Notes: generated by a model from the letters alone, not told the origin. Positions 36,791 through 48,744 are shown, numbered from the stretch's first letter. The stretch: DNA of 64,000 nucleotides from Jaltomata sinuosa (GCA_003996215.1 QJPP01007219.1:186001-250000); one strand, 5' to 3'. Made by a program: numbers and translations.

Positions 36791-36975
36791 TCATTTCCTC
36801 GTATCCGAATCTCACTCCTCATCACAGCTATACTATCATCCCACAATTTTCACCTAATTTTTTACACACTCTGAAGTGAACCTCATTTCCTTGTATCTGA
36901 ATCTCACTCCTGATGACAGCTACACTATCATCCCACAATTTTCACCATATCTTCTTACACACTCTGAAGTGAACC
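36791..36975. repeat. 92-bp tandem duplication
   Basis: 36791-36882 and 36883-36975 are near-identical and end ACTCTGAAGTGAACC. Only one unit is present in copy 2 (about 52194-52285). Confidence 0.88.
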
Positions 36976-37021
36976 AACGATCCAAACTCGTACGCCATTT
37001 GCAACACTTTACCTAAGATCT

Positions 37022-38045
37022 AAAGGCATGTCGTCAAACTCTCTCTTTCTGTCTTTTCTGTTTGTTCTTACATTCTGTAAGGTTGTTTTTTGGATTAATT
37101 TTTGACTCATGTTGGATCTTGATTCCAAAAGTTGTTGTGGGCGTCAAAGGAATTGATGTACACGTTGTGGAACTTTTTTCCCCCTTTTTCTGGCTATTTG
37201 ATTTTTGCCCATACAGATCTGAATCTATGGTTATCTGTATTTGTATATCTTGGTTTTCTGCATTTCAATTATTGGTGTGGTATGATCAAATGTGGATTTT
37301 CTTGTTCTTAATGTTTAAACCTTTTTCTTTTGAGAATCTTAATGTTTAAATCTTTGTCGAGGTTGGTTTTAATTTACTTGCAATTTTTCATTTTATAACA
37401 TAACGATACAATTGGAGTTCTCCAATCGAGAATGTAGCTTCTTTTGATTTTTTTTTACAGCATTCTTATAGTTATCCAAAAAAATTATGACATCCTTTTT
37501 GGATCTGCCTAGGTTAAATGCATATGGTGCTTTGGTTATTCCGCCTTTTCTTTTCTCAAAAAGAAATTCGGGTTTTGGGGCATCTAACCTATAAGTTCTG
37601 TAGATAGATGATTAGTAGTTTGATAGAAAGATTGATGTCGGCAGTAGGCTTCATATCAGCTCCTAAAACTCTTAATTTTTTTTTTAATGAAATTGGTAAC
37701 CGAAAACTCTAATGTTAGTTTCCTCTCTATGGAAACAACGGGGGGAATAGCACTTTGGAGGCAAACACCATTTAGTTGATCTCCACGGCCAAGTTTTTTC
37801 CTAAATGTTTTCCATTGCAAATGTTTTTGTAGAAACCGTTTGCTTGAAAAACAATTGGGTTCTTACTTATTTTCTAGTGTTTGATAAGTAAGCAAAACTG
37901 TACATCCTAAAATTTGTTTATCAGGGAAACCAATGAATTTGTTTGAATGAGCTCTATTGCAATGCAATTAATACAAAATTACTAAGCCTTTGATTAAGTG
38001 ATCGAAACATTAAATAACAATTCAAATAATAAGTGATTGACAAGA
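37022..38045 (+). other. 5'UTR/intron-like sequence in duplicated segment
   Basis: After CACTTTACCTAAGATCTAAAGGC a short frame MSSNSLFLSFLFVLTFCK is followed by a possible donor (AAG/GTTGTT), and then by T-rich intron-like sequence. In copy 2 the same frame is shifted, so it is not conserved as protein. It reads more like a promoter, leader and intron than an exon. Confidence 0.3.
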
Positions 38046-38077
38046 ATTAAAGAACTAAGTAATAAAAGGGAAGAAAA

Positions 38078-38400
38078 TGACAGAACAACTGTGGAGAATT
38101 TTCTTTAACCTTAAAGGCACATCTTCTTTTTTTTTGAACATTAACCTTAAAGGCATATCAAGTATCATGCCTGGAAAGATTACAGAAGTTTTACCAGAGT
38201 TGGGGGTAGTAGGATCTCTGGCAAAGAAAAAAAAGTAGATGGAGAATTGCCCCTTCTTGCATATGGTGGACAATCCTGAAGGAGAAGAATTCAAGATGTT
38301 TTCAAAATACAGAGAATAGTTTGCAGAAGATCAAATTGAATTGTGTTCCATCTTTTATGTTTTTGGTGTAAACAGATATACTCTTTTTTGAAACAGGTAA
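38078..38400 (+). pseudogene. LINE ORF2 C-terminal remnant
   Basis: It encodes EQLWRIFFNLKG, then WWTILKEKNSRCFQ and KIKLNCVPSFMFLWCKQIYS. These match HLWRIFIYL, WWTVWKERNQRCFE and FYFWCKQDI of the LINE at 53760-59460. It is 5'-truncated to the last part of ORF2 and sits at the end of the duplicated segment. Stops and a short internal duplication are present. Confidence 0.82.
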
Positions 38401-38439
38401 CATTTTGTATCATAATCCAGTACTTAAACAATATTTATA

Positions 38440-38940
38440 GAGTTAAAAGAAAGATACAAAAATTGCCTGAGAGCAAACCTAAATGGTGTCTAGGACATCT
38501 AGGATTGTTTTTGTATCACCAGAGTAAAGTTTAGTACACCAAAAACAAAATAACATAATACAGTTTAATTTAATCTTCTGCGCGGAGTTACTTCTATCCT
38601 CAAAATATCTATCATTTCTTTCTTTCCATATAGTCTACCATCTATACGAAGGAATGATCCTCCATCTCTCTCTGTTCTTTGCCCCAACTCCAGCTTACTC
38701 CCAACCAAAGTTGCTCGGACTCTTCAAAAATGTTGCCGCACCCGTGTCGGATCCTCCAAAAATGCACTACTTTTGAAGGATCCGACACGCACCCGATGAC
38801 ATTTTCGAAGAGTCCGAGCATCATAGCTCCCAACTAAAAGAGTATCAACAATCTTGCTTGGCATTGACCATGCTATGCCGCCGAGATTGATGAAAATCTT
38901 CCATAGGTGTAAACAAATATACTCAGATGATACTGATTCT
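38440..38940 (-). pseudogene. LINE ORF2 3' remnant, opposite strand
   Basis: Minus-strand reading gives YICLHLWKIFINLGGIAWSM, KEQREMEDHSF and TKTILDVLDT, the same region and end as the LINE at 59030-59330. It is interrupted by the foldback element at 38712-38820. Its tail faces the tail of the plus-strand remnant at 38078-38400. Confidence 0.8.
38712..38820. mobile_element. 109-bp foldback element
   Basis: Ends TGCTCGGACTCTTCAAAAATG and, inverted, CATTTTCGAAGAGTCCGAGCA. An inner inverted pair GTGTCGGATCCT / AGGATCCGACAC makes almost the whole element one hairpin. This is a common nightshade repeat. Confidence 0.88.
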
Positions 38941-40140
38941 ATTATTGATGTTCTAGAGTCAATATAGAGGTAGATCAGTGTAGCTTTTGGAGTACAATGT
39001 AAATATGGTTTCAGTGCAAACCATGTACCAGTTTCAGGAAAAAAAAATGGAATAAAACTTTTACTCGGTCTTTTGGAATATGAAAATTGCTTGATGAACG
39101 TATGTTGAGCAATTGTCGGTTTGTCGAGAACATTAGAGAGTAATATTATATTAAAGCAAAAGATTAGATGGGGCACAATTAAGGGATTCAGATAAATATA
39201 CGGTTGACTCAACTAGCCAACTTCCCTAACCCTTCGCACATCTTAGTTGTTATTGGCGTGAAGATCGTGGACTCTTTATGGGATTAGGTATAATCCCTTG
39301 AATCTCGGGGTGTCGCCGTTATGCATGATTCCTTCCTTTCATACGCTCCCAGACAAATCATCTTGACGCATACTACACCAGAGGCGGAAGGACATATCCG
39401 GTGGCAAGCTTCATAGCATTTGTTGGAACCTCGAACAGAAAGTGTGTGAACACCAAAATGATCTTTACTCCTTCACCATGTGTTTAGCTAGCTAGTCTTT
39501 TCCCTTGACATATTTTCACCAATACAAAAACAAATATTATCCTAAGAGGATTTATATGTAATCTAGCAAAACACTATGGGATGGGAATAGGGATGGGGAT
39601 TGGGATGGGTAGTGGGGGTTCAGGGGTGGCATGGGTGGGGATGGTGAAGGGGTTGGGGTTGGAGCGTTGAGTGGGTGGGTGGGTGGAGACAATGAACTAG
39701 GAATGTCACTTATGGCATTTGTTTTCCCGGCTTCCATTAGGGAGGTTATTTTTTTCATTTTTAAGAAACTTTTTTTCTACGGAAATGTTTTTTAAAACAT
39801 TTTTACCAATCAAACATTGATAAATCGGAAATCATATTCTGGTAAATATTTTCCTGCATAACAAATACACTCTTGATGTCACTCCCCAAAATCCACGTGA
39901 CCGGCACCTGAAGCTCTGCCTGACCCGAATGAACCAACCCATACAAGAAAGCTCATCTATATGCTTAATAGATATATGTTGAAGTCTTTTGAAATTTAAA
40001 AATATCGTTATTTGAACAATTTGAAACCAAAGCATGAATACACTCTTTAAATCAATAACTTTTCATTTAAAAGAAAATGCATAAGGTAGAGAGTTCCATT
40101 CATGCATGTCATATGAGTAACCATAGAAATACCACCCAAA
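38941..40140. other. No gene recognised
   Basis: Contains AT-rich sequence. 39575-39690 is G-rich (GGGATGGG, GGGGATGG, GGTGGGTGGGTGG) with many runs of three or more G on the plus strand, able in principle to form G-quadruplexes. Minus-strand open frames here are low-complexity artefacts. Confidence 0.5.
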
Positions 40141-40146
40141 ATAATA

Positions 40147-40394
40147 CTCCCTCCGTTTCAATTTGTTTGGCCTATTTTGACTTGGCACGGAGTTTAAGAA
40201 AGTAAAGAAAACTTTTGAAACTTGTGGTCTTAAATTAAAGATATGTCAAATGTATTAAAATATCTTTTAATCTTGTGGTCTTGAATATGCCACGTGGAAA
40301 GTTGGAATTAAAGAGTTTCTAAAAAATGAAAGAGGCATTCTTTTTGAAACGGACTAAAAAGGAAAATAGGCCAAACGAATTGAAACGGAGGGAG
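40147..40394. mobile_element. Stowaway MITE, copy 1
   Basis: Terminal inverted repeats CTCCCTCCGTTTCAATT and AATTGAAACGGAGGGAG, flanked by TA at 40145-40146 and 40395-40396. It is 248 bp. Confidence 0.95.
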
Positions 40395-40396
40395 TA

Positions 40397-40860
40397 ACTA
40401 CTTTGTCTGTGGAGTTTCTATGACATGGAATGAAGTAGTCAAGCGAGACATGTCTCGGTGACCCAGAAGAATAGTATAATAGTTCTCGATGAGTGCAAAT
40501 ACGGAGCCTCACTAAAAGTATCAAAAGGAGAAATGCAGTTGTTGTATCCATGAGTCCAGGCTGCACAGGGTCCAGTCCCTGAATACAGAAATGGAAATAT
40601 GGCCAAGGGGCCTAAGCTCCACATGCCTAGCATATATCGTAAACTGTTTCCCCAAGAAGTTAGACAAGAGTCAAAGAGAACATGACACATGCATAACAAT
40701 TGATATAAAGTTGAGAGGGGAGGGGGAGAATGTCTATTGTTCAAAGTTGAGAGGGAAGTTCGAATTTTAGAGCAAAGTTGGGGGGTGTAAATCATTTTCA
40801 TCCGTTAAAAAGAGCATCAAATAGATGCATAATTACAAGGGCATAATTGCAAGGGCATAA
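40397..40860. other. No gene recognised
   Basis: A minus-strand frame of 120 codons (40801-40439) has no family resemblance I can name. It may be the 3' untranslated part of the adjacent minus-strand LINE. GGGCATAATTACAA is repeated three times at about 40835-40880. Confidence 0.4.
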
Positions 40861-42400
40861 TTACAAATAGGCAAAACTAAAAGAGAATTTTATGCCCCTA
40901 TACTTTGACTCCCTCTAAAACTAGAGTGCTAATGAAATCCAGAAACTGTTCAGTATTAGATACTGGGGACAACATAGACCAGCAAAAAAGGTTGACTAGG
41001 CACTTGGCTTTAAGTGCATGAGTGGGAGTGGGAGTTGAGGAACCATCAAAACATCTTATATTCCTCTCGGTCCAGATACACCAAAAAATTGTAGCAGGAA
41101 TCATATTCCAGATCTTTCTGATGGTCTTATCGACTGTTCATAGAATCCAAGACATCGGAGTATCTCTTAATCTTTGTGGCATCAACCAACTTCAATTTTA
41201 AAAACACGGGAACATGTTCAAGAGATCATATGCTAATGGGGGGTGAAGAAAGAGGTGGTTGACTGTCTCCTGCGTTGTCTTGCAAAAATAGCATCTGCTG
41301 ACCAACTGCAATCCTTTTCCTATTAAGGTCGTCTAGAGTAAGATGAGCATTGTTTAGTGTGATCTAGCTGAAGCATTTAATCTTTATTGGTAGATTGGTC
41401 TTCCATACTTGCTTCCATGGCCATCTTCAAGGTACTTGACTTTGTGAGCATAGTTGTCTATATCATTCTTTCACTGTGAATATACCTTTGCTTTCCCATC
41501 TTAGCCTATTTGGTTCACTTTCATCGGTACTGTGAGCTTCCACTTTTACTAACATTTCCATCAAACTCCCAAGTTCCCAGTCCTGCAAAAACCTTCTGAA
41601 ATGCACATCCCAAGTGTTGTTGGTCCTGGTTTGAGCAGTTGAGGAGTCCTTATCCATATCAACGTTGAAGATGTTGGGATATTTCTCCATGAGAGTCGTA
41701 TTGCTGAGCCATCTATCCTTCCAGAACTTGATATACACATCTGCCCCAGGATTGAAGTGAATTCCATGAGAGAATTCAGAGCCTAGCTTACTGATATATT
41801 TCCAAGGCCCAATTCCATAAGACAGATTTACAGCTTAGAGCTCCAGTTGTCCTTCCTACCATGTTTAGCAATGATCACATCCTTCTAGTAGCTACCATCA
41901 CCTGAGCCAAATCTCCAAAACCATTTCATAAGTAAGGATTTGTTATGAATTGCCAGATCCTTAACCCTAGGGTCCCCCATTGCATTTTGGAGGCAAAACT
42001 TTATCTCATTTTATCAGATGGAACTTATGTGTGCTGCTATTGCCTACCCATAGGAAATTGCTCCTGATCCTGTCTTGCACCTTCTTTGGGATGAAAACAG
42101 GGACATAAAATAGGTTGGTATACTATCTAGAACACTACTGATAAGTGTGTCTTCCACCCAACAGAGATGTTGAAGTAGCCAAGTAGAAAATCTTTTCTCA
42201 AATTTTTCCACTACCCCATTCCAAATATCACAACACTTATTGGTACCCAAAGGAGGCTCAAATAAGTTCTAGGAAGTGAACCAAATGTTGCGCCCCAGGA
42301 TTTCTGCTAGCTCCTCTGTATTATTGACATCTTTAATTGATAAATAATACTCTTCAACATGTTGATGTGTAAACCCGATAAAGCTTCAAAAAGCATCGGT
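40861..42400 (-). pseudogene. LINE ORF2 C-terminal half, minus strand
   Basis: Minus-strand frames show, in order, EELAEILGRNIW, a decayed SVLDSIPTYFMSLF (42250-42044), FWKDRWLSNTTLMEKYP and VHFRRFLQDWELGSL (41738-41463), then IFWCIWTERNIRCFDGSS (41104-40898). These match post-RT and C-terminal motifs of the L1-like LINE on the right (SQYLSLGGRLTLI to WWTVWKERN). It has many frameshifts and is 5'-truncated within the RT. It belongs to a related but diverged family. Confidence 0.85.
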
Positions 42401-42429
42401 GTTATGGTGTAAGATTCAGGTAGAGTACT

Positions 42430-42720
42430 TGGGACTTCTCAGTGCCAGCATTATGTACATACAATAAGGAGGAGTGTTATATGATAAGGAGATACATACC
42501 AGAGTGAGAGATAGGTTTTGTAAGACAGTTGTGAGACCAATAATGGTGTATGGCTTGAGTGCATATCGTAAAAACGAGTGTTGTAGAACTGCAAATAGTA
42601 TGATGGTGTGTGGTAATACGAAACTAGAGAATAAGTGTAAATATGACAAGGTACAAGTAGCACATGTAGAAAATATATGGAAAGAAGGTCCTGTTATAGT
42701 TTGGAAATGTTTCGATTGCA
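42430..42720 (+). pseudogene. RTE-like non-LTR retrotransposon RT fragment
   Basis: The frame RVRDRFCKTVVRPIMVYGLS resembles the RFYKTVVRPAMLYGTECW block that ends the RT of plant RTE-type elements. It is followed by a decayed ENKCKYDKVQVAHVENIW in place of RRDKIRNE. It is short and isolated, with no start or end visible. Confidence 0.6.
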
Positions 42721-42986
42721 CTGATGTATAGGTTTGACACTATGATGGTTGAAGGTGTTAAAACGTACGAGGTAGTCACTACAGTCACATGGACAAAGTG
42801 GTCTCAAAAGACCTACAATTTTTCGATGTTCTTGTGAAATTAGTAAAATACAAAATACAAATGTAATCACAAAATCCATACGTGAATCAATTGTAAGGAT
42901 TAAGTATTACTTTATGTTTGCGACACGTCTATTAATTATGTTGTTTGCCAGGAGTCTTTTTAGTTCATTACTGATTTGTATTGCAG

Positions 42987-42994
42987 TATAAAAC
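42987..42994 (+). promoter_or_regulatory. Possible TATA box of the F-box gene
   Basis: TATAAAAC about 320 bp before the start codon. Downstream, splice-like sites (CCAG/GTCAG near 43064, TTGCAG near 43152, TTTTTCTGCAG ending at 43287) suggest an intron or introns in the 5' untranslated leader. Confidence 0.35.
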
Positions 42995-43313
42995 ATAGAA
43001 AACCTTTTGTTTTGGGAATTTTCCTAGTCCTCTGTCGTTATCTACAACCAACTTAAGTTCCAGGTCAGATTTTCCTTGTTAATTCACTTTTGGGAATCCC
43101 CGAATTCCTCAGACGTATTTGCACATTCTTTTGTGCTTCTTCATGTTGCAGGGCGTACCTTTTCTTCTTCATGGTGTGAGTAAATTCACAAGAATACAAA
43201 ATGACAATCAGCAACATCAATTTGACGTCAGGAATTCAGATATTCTTCATGGATCTAGAAAAGTAATAACCCTTCTTTTTTCTGCAGGAGCTTAGGAGAT
43301 TGAAGCTTTCGTG

Positions 43314-44740
43314 ATGAACAAAAGAGATTCTCTTATAAGGAGATGGGAGAACCTTGATACTGATATTTTGGTGAAGATACTCCAGTCTTCTGACCTCTTT
43401 GAGTTAATATCTGTTATCCCTCTAGTTTGTCTTGCGTGGCAATTGGCTTGTTCTGATCAACTTCTCTGGAAAGCGTTGGACTTGTCAGTAATGCAATCAA
43501 ATTTCATCAGAACCTCAATTGAACCGTACGTATATGTACACAGTCAGTCTGATGAAAAATTGACCCGCCTCCTTAGGATTTGCTTAAACCTCAGTCGTGG
43601 AAACATACTAACGTTGATCTTCCATTACAATTTGTATGTTAACGACCATCAGCTGGCTTATACTGCCGAGAGGTATTCCCCCAATAAACTTTCATCTTTC
43701 TATAGTACCATAACTTAAATCAAGAAACTGTACAGCAAGCATCATTTTTGAGTTCGGGCATCTGATATCTCAGATGCCCAATGATTTCCATTATTCTAAG
43801 GATCCGTTTGGCCATAAAAATATATTCACTTTTTTCCTGTGTAGTTTTACACTTCATTTGAAAATCAGTGTTTGGCCATGAAAGTTTCAAATCCAACTTG
43901 AAGTTGTATTTTAAATTTGGAAACAACTTATAGCCTGTTTTCCAACTCACTTTTCACTTTTAAAGTTGCATCTCTAATTTGAGTAGTACATTCAAGCTTG
44001 AATATTATTCTAAATATTCTTTGTAAAAAGTATAACCAAACACAACTCCGTTTTCAACTCCAACAACATAAATTCCAAATAAAGTGAAAAATATTTGGAA
44101 TGTATGGCCAAACGCCTGCTAATTCAGGAGAAGCAAATATTACTGTGAAAATGAATTAGACAGTTAATTATATCTCCTCTTTTTCAGGTGTCCACGGCTT
44201 AAACGCCTTGTTATGCCTGCTTGGAACAAAATAAAAATGACAGAAATATGCAGGGCTATTCATATATGGGAAGATCTTGAATCACTGACAATGCCTAGTA
44301 TAGAAAATCCTGCATATGTCATGGAGGAAATTTCAAAGAGTTGCAGAAATTTTGCTGAGCTCAAGATTATGGGGCCCTGTGATATGCTCATTGCATCTGC
44401 ACTGGTATCATTTCTTCCAAACTTGAAAGTTTTGAGTTTAAGGTGCACCTTGTTATCTAAACCTGCCTTGGTTATTATCTTGGAGGGGTTAAAAGAGTTG
44501 AAAGTGCTCAACATATCTCATTGTGTAATTACTGAAGAACCTCCACCCGCACGGAAGAAAATTCTGACCAAGCTTGATGAAACAATTCTTGAAAAAACGT
44601 CTAGGTTACGCGAATTCCTAACCTGCATGAGTGACTCGTGCATCATGTGTCAACGCACTCGAAATGCTAAAGGGGTGATGAGGTGGTATAAGTATGGAGA
44701 CCTCTGGAAAGTGGATGAGGTGAAATCTCTTGCAATTTGA
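43314..44740 (+). CDS. F-box/LRR-repeat protein, At3g48880 type
   Basis: Two coding exons, 43314-43672 and 44188-44740, give 303 residues. The donor (GAG/GTATTC) and acceptor (TTTTCAG/GTGTCC) join in frame through an AGG arginine codon. The F-box is at residues about 10-55 (ENLDTDILVKILQS, PLVCLAWQLACSDQLLWKAL). The rest forms leucine-rich repeats (RLKRLVMPAW, DLESLTMPSIENPAY, LKVLSLRCTLL, LKVLNISHC). It ends in a conserved tail with FLTCMSDSCIMCQRTRN and MRWYKYGDLWKVDEV, characteristic of this subfamily. F-box proteins of this kind recruit substrates to SCF (SKP1-cullin-F-box) ubiquitin ligases; no substrate can be inferred. The start ATG follows a likely leader intron. No stop or frameshift is visible, so the gene is probably functional. 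Its intron contains a Tourist MITE. Confidence 0.93.
43800..44119. mobile_element. Tourist-like MITE in F-box gene intron
   Basis: The TIR starts GGATCCGTTTGGCCAT; the inverted right end is GCAGGCGTTTGGCCAT. The TSD TAA lies at 43797-43799 and 44120-44122. It is 320 bp. Confidence 0.85.
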
Positions 44741-44939
44741 CCACTTTAAGAATGCATTGTTTCATGAGTTAAAGGTCCAGTAATATTTGCAAATTATTCA
44801 TCGTTACGTGTACTTTCATTCAAGTGTAATGCTACTTTTGTGTATAATTTTGTATGTTTGAAGTCTATTCTCTTCGACAGGGTTGTTAATGTTTTTTGTT
44901 TCTGCATTTTTGTAGCACGCTGCAGATTCTTAACAAAAA

Positions 44940-45215
44940 TGAGGTGTTTGGTAAAGTTTTTGGGAGAAAATAAATGTTTCTAAGAAGTAGCAGGGAAAAA
45001 GTAGATTTTCTTCAAAAGTACTTTTTTGAAAACACTTTTGAGAAAATATACATACAAATACTTTTTAAAAGCTTGGTCAAACACTAATTGTTGCTTAAAA
45101 CGACTTTTAAAATTAATTAGACAAACACAAATTGCTTCTTATCAAAAGTATTTTTTTGGAAAGAAAAAAAAATATTTTTCATAATAAGTCGACTTTAGAA
45201 GCTTGATCAAATGTG
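44940..45215. mobile_element. MITE-like repeat downstream of F-box gene
   Basis: It is rich in AGCTTGGTCAAACA and inverted TTGGTAAAGTTTTT-type ends with CAAACAC motifs, a pattern of nightshade MITEs. Exact ends are uncertain. Confidence 0.6.
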
Positions 45216-45964
45216 CTATTATTTTTCTATCATTGTTCTGCGAGTTTCATACCTAAATTCCCTTGAGGGATTTGAAATGCTATGTGAGCATGACATTTCA
45301 AAAGCTCCTCCAAAGATTTTCAAGTGACAGTAAACATGATTTTTTTTATTAAAGAAGTTAAACTCCCTCAGATTATTATCGTTTTGTGAGTTATCATATC
45401 TAGACTTTTAGATGTTCACATAATACCTCGAAATATAATGAATTTATTGTGCTAGGTGGACTTATTTTGAATACAATTTTCATCTTTTGTGTCTCTCAGC
45501 AAGTTATTTCAAACATTTTATTATATACGGAGGAGTTTTCAGTATAAAGGGAGTTATGATCTAGAGGTAACAAGGACACCCAATAAATTAAATATGAAAC
45601 TCGCAAAATAAGTAATCGTTTAGGGGGGTTTAACCTATTCAATGTATTTACTATGGTATAGTGTTGAAACTCACAAAATGTGCATCATTTTAGGTACATT
45701 TAAAAGAATACAAATGACATATTCGATTTATTTTATCTCATAAAGTATAAATTCAGAAACTTGTGATGTAACTAATTGACCTATTGAAGCTGCAAATTAC
45801 ACGACAACTAATTGTTAGACACTCTTTCAATTTTCATGTCGCAATGGCGATGTTCTTGTTGTCAAAAAACTTTGGTATGAATTGAATAGTCTTTTCTACC
45901 TAACACCTATCAAGTACCTCTATAATATGTCTTCCCACTTGAACATAGATAATTGATCAAGTTG
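45216..45964. other. No gene recognised
   Basis: AT-rich. 45728-45830 repeats the sequence at 33540-33680. Confidence 0.5.
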
Positions 45965-46262
45965 AGGTTTAGGGGTTGTTTGGTAAAGATCTATTAGAGA
46001 AAATAATATATGTATTAATTATAGTATTATTTATGTTTTGCGTGATAGAATCTTCAAAGTATGTATAACTAATACAAGTATTAATTATACACCGTATTCA
46101 GTATAGCTAATACATACCAAATCACAATATTAGCAATACAATGGTTATTAATACATGAATAAATATGATTAAAGATATCTTTGATACACCAAATCAAACA
46201 GTAGATAAAAAAATTAATCTTACTATAACTAATCTCGACATTATTATTGTACTTTATTGGGT
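45965..46262. repeat. AT-rich MITE-like repeat, copy 3
   Basis: It resembles 33040-33400 and 33690-33960 (ATACACCAAATCAAACAGTA, TATTAATACATGAATAAATA). It starts after GGGGTTGTTTGGTAAAGA. Confidence 0.65.
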
Positions 46263-47276
46263 ACTATTTTTATATATTTTATTAAACGACCTAAAAAGTA
46301 ATTCATGACAAATTTAAAGGATCGCGTGTATATTTTACTTTTATTTGAAGGTAATTACATTAAACACCAATTTAATACAATTCAATTTCAATACTCCTAT
46401 GTGTTTTGGAATCAAACAGTTACATTTTATATATCATGAAAATCCTACACTAATACTCTAATGAGGTATATCCAAAATTAGCTATATCTTATCATGTAAT
46501 TTGTGTTTATTTTCTACTATAAATTTCGAAAGATATTTCATTCATTTCATTTTTACTTAGCCATTAGAAATAGATATTTCAATTTACTTCAATGGCAAAC
46601 CCAAGATTTTACATAAGCGGATTCAATCAATAAAAAGGAATCAATAATGATAGTCAATATTTAAATAACGTCGAGCACAATAAGCAAAATTTGTCCGCTT
46701 ATCTTTTGAGTTAATAATGTAATTTCAAAATAGAGTTATTTTAAACTCAACACTCTTTTTTATTCAACGAAGTTGAACACAATTAATTATTATTTTTTTA
46801 CAAAGAACCTATTTACATTTATTTTTTAAGAGAAAACTATCTAATTAAAAAAAATCACTTCAAGAAGAATTTAAAATTTTATTAAATCTATGTTTATAGT
46901 TATCAGTTGTTATCTACAAACAAAAGACATTACAAAAGAATTTTATGTAAACAAAACTAATATAACTAATTAACTAAATTATAACAAACTAACGAACTAT
47001 ATATAATTTCAACAAATATAGTTACATCTTCTGGTAATAAACTATGAAAAAGAATATCAAAATTCAATTTATAAGAAGTTTAATTTTTTTTGAAGTAAAA
47101 CAGATTTTAGGATTTTCTTAAAAAACAAAATAGAAAAGATTAAATAGAAAAAAAGAAAATATTAAGGCTAGTTAGGTTTTCAATATGGCAGGACAAGAAT
47201 AAACTGAGCTAGAATTTGAAGTATCTCAAAAGCTCAAAGCAAGATTTGAGAAGTCAAAGCTTCGTTTTAGAGTCAC
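46263..47276. other. AT-rich, no gene recognised
   Basis: No open frames or repeat ends that I can support. Confidence 0.5.
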
Positions 47277-47279
47277 TAA

Positions 47280-48351
47280 GGCCTCATTTGTTTGCACATA
47301 ATGGAGGTCTGAATCTGAATGGTTCAGACCTTAGGCCATTAAGTGCATTTATTTTTATTAAGATTTAAGCACTTAATTAGTCTGAATGAATATTAATTAT
47401 TAAGATCTAGAACAAACTCTTAATACCATTAAGAGGTAAACTTGTATTGATAATATTCACCATCACTCTATCCATATTCTCCAGTTACCACCTTTGTCAT
47501 CACAATCACCACCATTATTGTCAACCACCATTACCGTCGTCAACCACCACCACCAGCCACCACTACTATCAGTCACTACCACTCTACTACCTCCATCATT
47601 ATATATAATTATATCCATTGTCACCATCATCACCGCCACCTCCAACACCACTGTGGTCAATCCCTACAACTAACCAACTCCACCATCACAATTAGCATCG
47701 CCGCTAACTACCACCAACACACCATCAATTATCACACGTTTTTCAGCCACCACCACCACCGTTGTCATCGTTGGCGCCACCTTCACCAGTATCAGCCACT
47801 ACCACCAGTACGGTTAATCCCTACTACCAGTACCAACCACATCCACCATCACAACTAGAACTGCCGCTAACTACCACACATTCTTCCATCACCACCATCA
47901 ACACCGCCAACTGCTAACCTTAACCAACTTCACCATCACAAAAACCACCACCAATACTTCCAATTGCTACCATTATGACAGTCACTACAACATCAACCAC
48001 CTCTACCATCACAACTATCACCGGCAACATTACTAGCCACAAACACCAACAATTATCACCACCACTACCATTACAAACCATCTCCATCGTCACTAGTAAA
48101 TGTAAATGTCTCATTTTTTTAATCAAATTATAATTTTATTTTTATTAAATTAAGTATTTTTCTAATATATAATTATTTTTTATTTGAATTGTACTTTTAT
48201 TATATTTATAAATAAATAAATTATGCATATTCAGATGTTAAAAAACAAACAGTCTTAATTGTTCAGTATTCAGATCTAGAGACAACATCTTAATCATTCA
48301 TATGTGCATTCAGATTCAGACGTCTTAATCTTAATGAAAACAAATGAGGCC
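47280..48351. mobile_element. PIF/Harbinger (Tourist-like) non-autonomous element with CCA-rich core
   Basis: The TIR is GGCCTCATTTGTTT at the left, with AAACAAATGAGGCC at the right. The TSD TAA lies at 47277-47279 and 48352-48354. Sub-terminal inverted blocks pair too (GGTCTGAATCTGAATG and CATTCAGATTCAGACG). The centre, about 47460-48100, is a degenerate CCA/ACC/CAT repeat. Minus-strand frames there are Gly/Val-rich artefacts. No transposase is present. Confidence 0.88.
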
Positions 48352-48479
48352 TAAGACATGAAAATCAGTACTAGTAAGAGAAATGAAAGTGCCACGAAAG
48401 TAAAGAGTGTGACAAGAATGAGGGACAACTTATTTTATTAAGTTTTTCATGGAAAGTGAATTTGGAAGGACTTGAAGAA

Positions 48480-48557
48480 GAAACAAAGGGACCTATTATG
48501 AGGCATGAAAATTCTATAAGAAACAACGGGACCTATTATGAGGCATGGAAATTCTAT
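48480..48557. repeat. 40-bp tandem duplication
   Basis: Two units containing GGGACCTATTATGAGGCAT, at 48480-48519 and 48520-48557, with few differences. Confidence 0.88.
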
Positions 48558-48744
48558 CATGTTAAATGTTAAATGCTTGTGTAGATTATAGTAGCTAATG
48601 CTCAGAATCCTTTGGCTTAAAGGTGAACTTAAGCTACATTTTCAAGTTAATCAAATTGAACCAACTACACAATTGAAATATGAATTTAGCATTAGAGTTC
48701 CTATTGTTTATAGCAAATAAAGAGATGGTTGTTGTTAAAAACCA

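Larger units (their letters stand above)
34540..38077 (+). repeat. Segmental duplication, copy 1
   Basis: It matches 50215-53338 in the same order for over 3 kb, for example GGTAGGATGTATCTCCTAAG, GACAGCCGACACCTGCCAAT and CACTTTACCTAAGATCTAAA. Copy 1 carries extra insertions: a SINE at 36111-36243, a 92-bp tandem duplication at 36791-36975 and a 29-bp tandem duplication at 35546-35603. It ends where a LINE remnant starts. Confidence 0.88.

Noticed and set aside
40439..40801. 120-codon minus-strand ORF
   Set aside because: No recognisable domain. It lies beside a decayed LINE and is probably untranslated LINE sequence.
47463..48126. Gly/Val-rich minus-strand ORFs
   Set aside because: Composition artefact of the CCA-rich transposon core.
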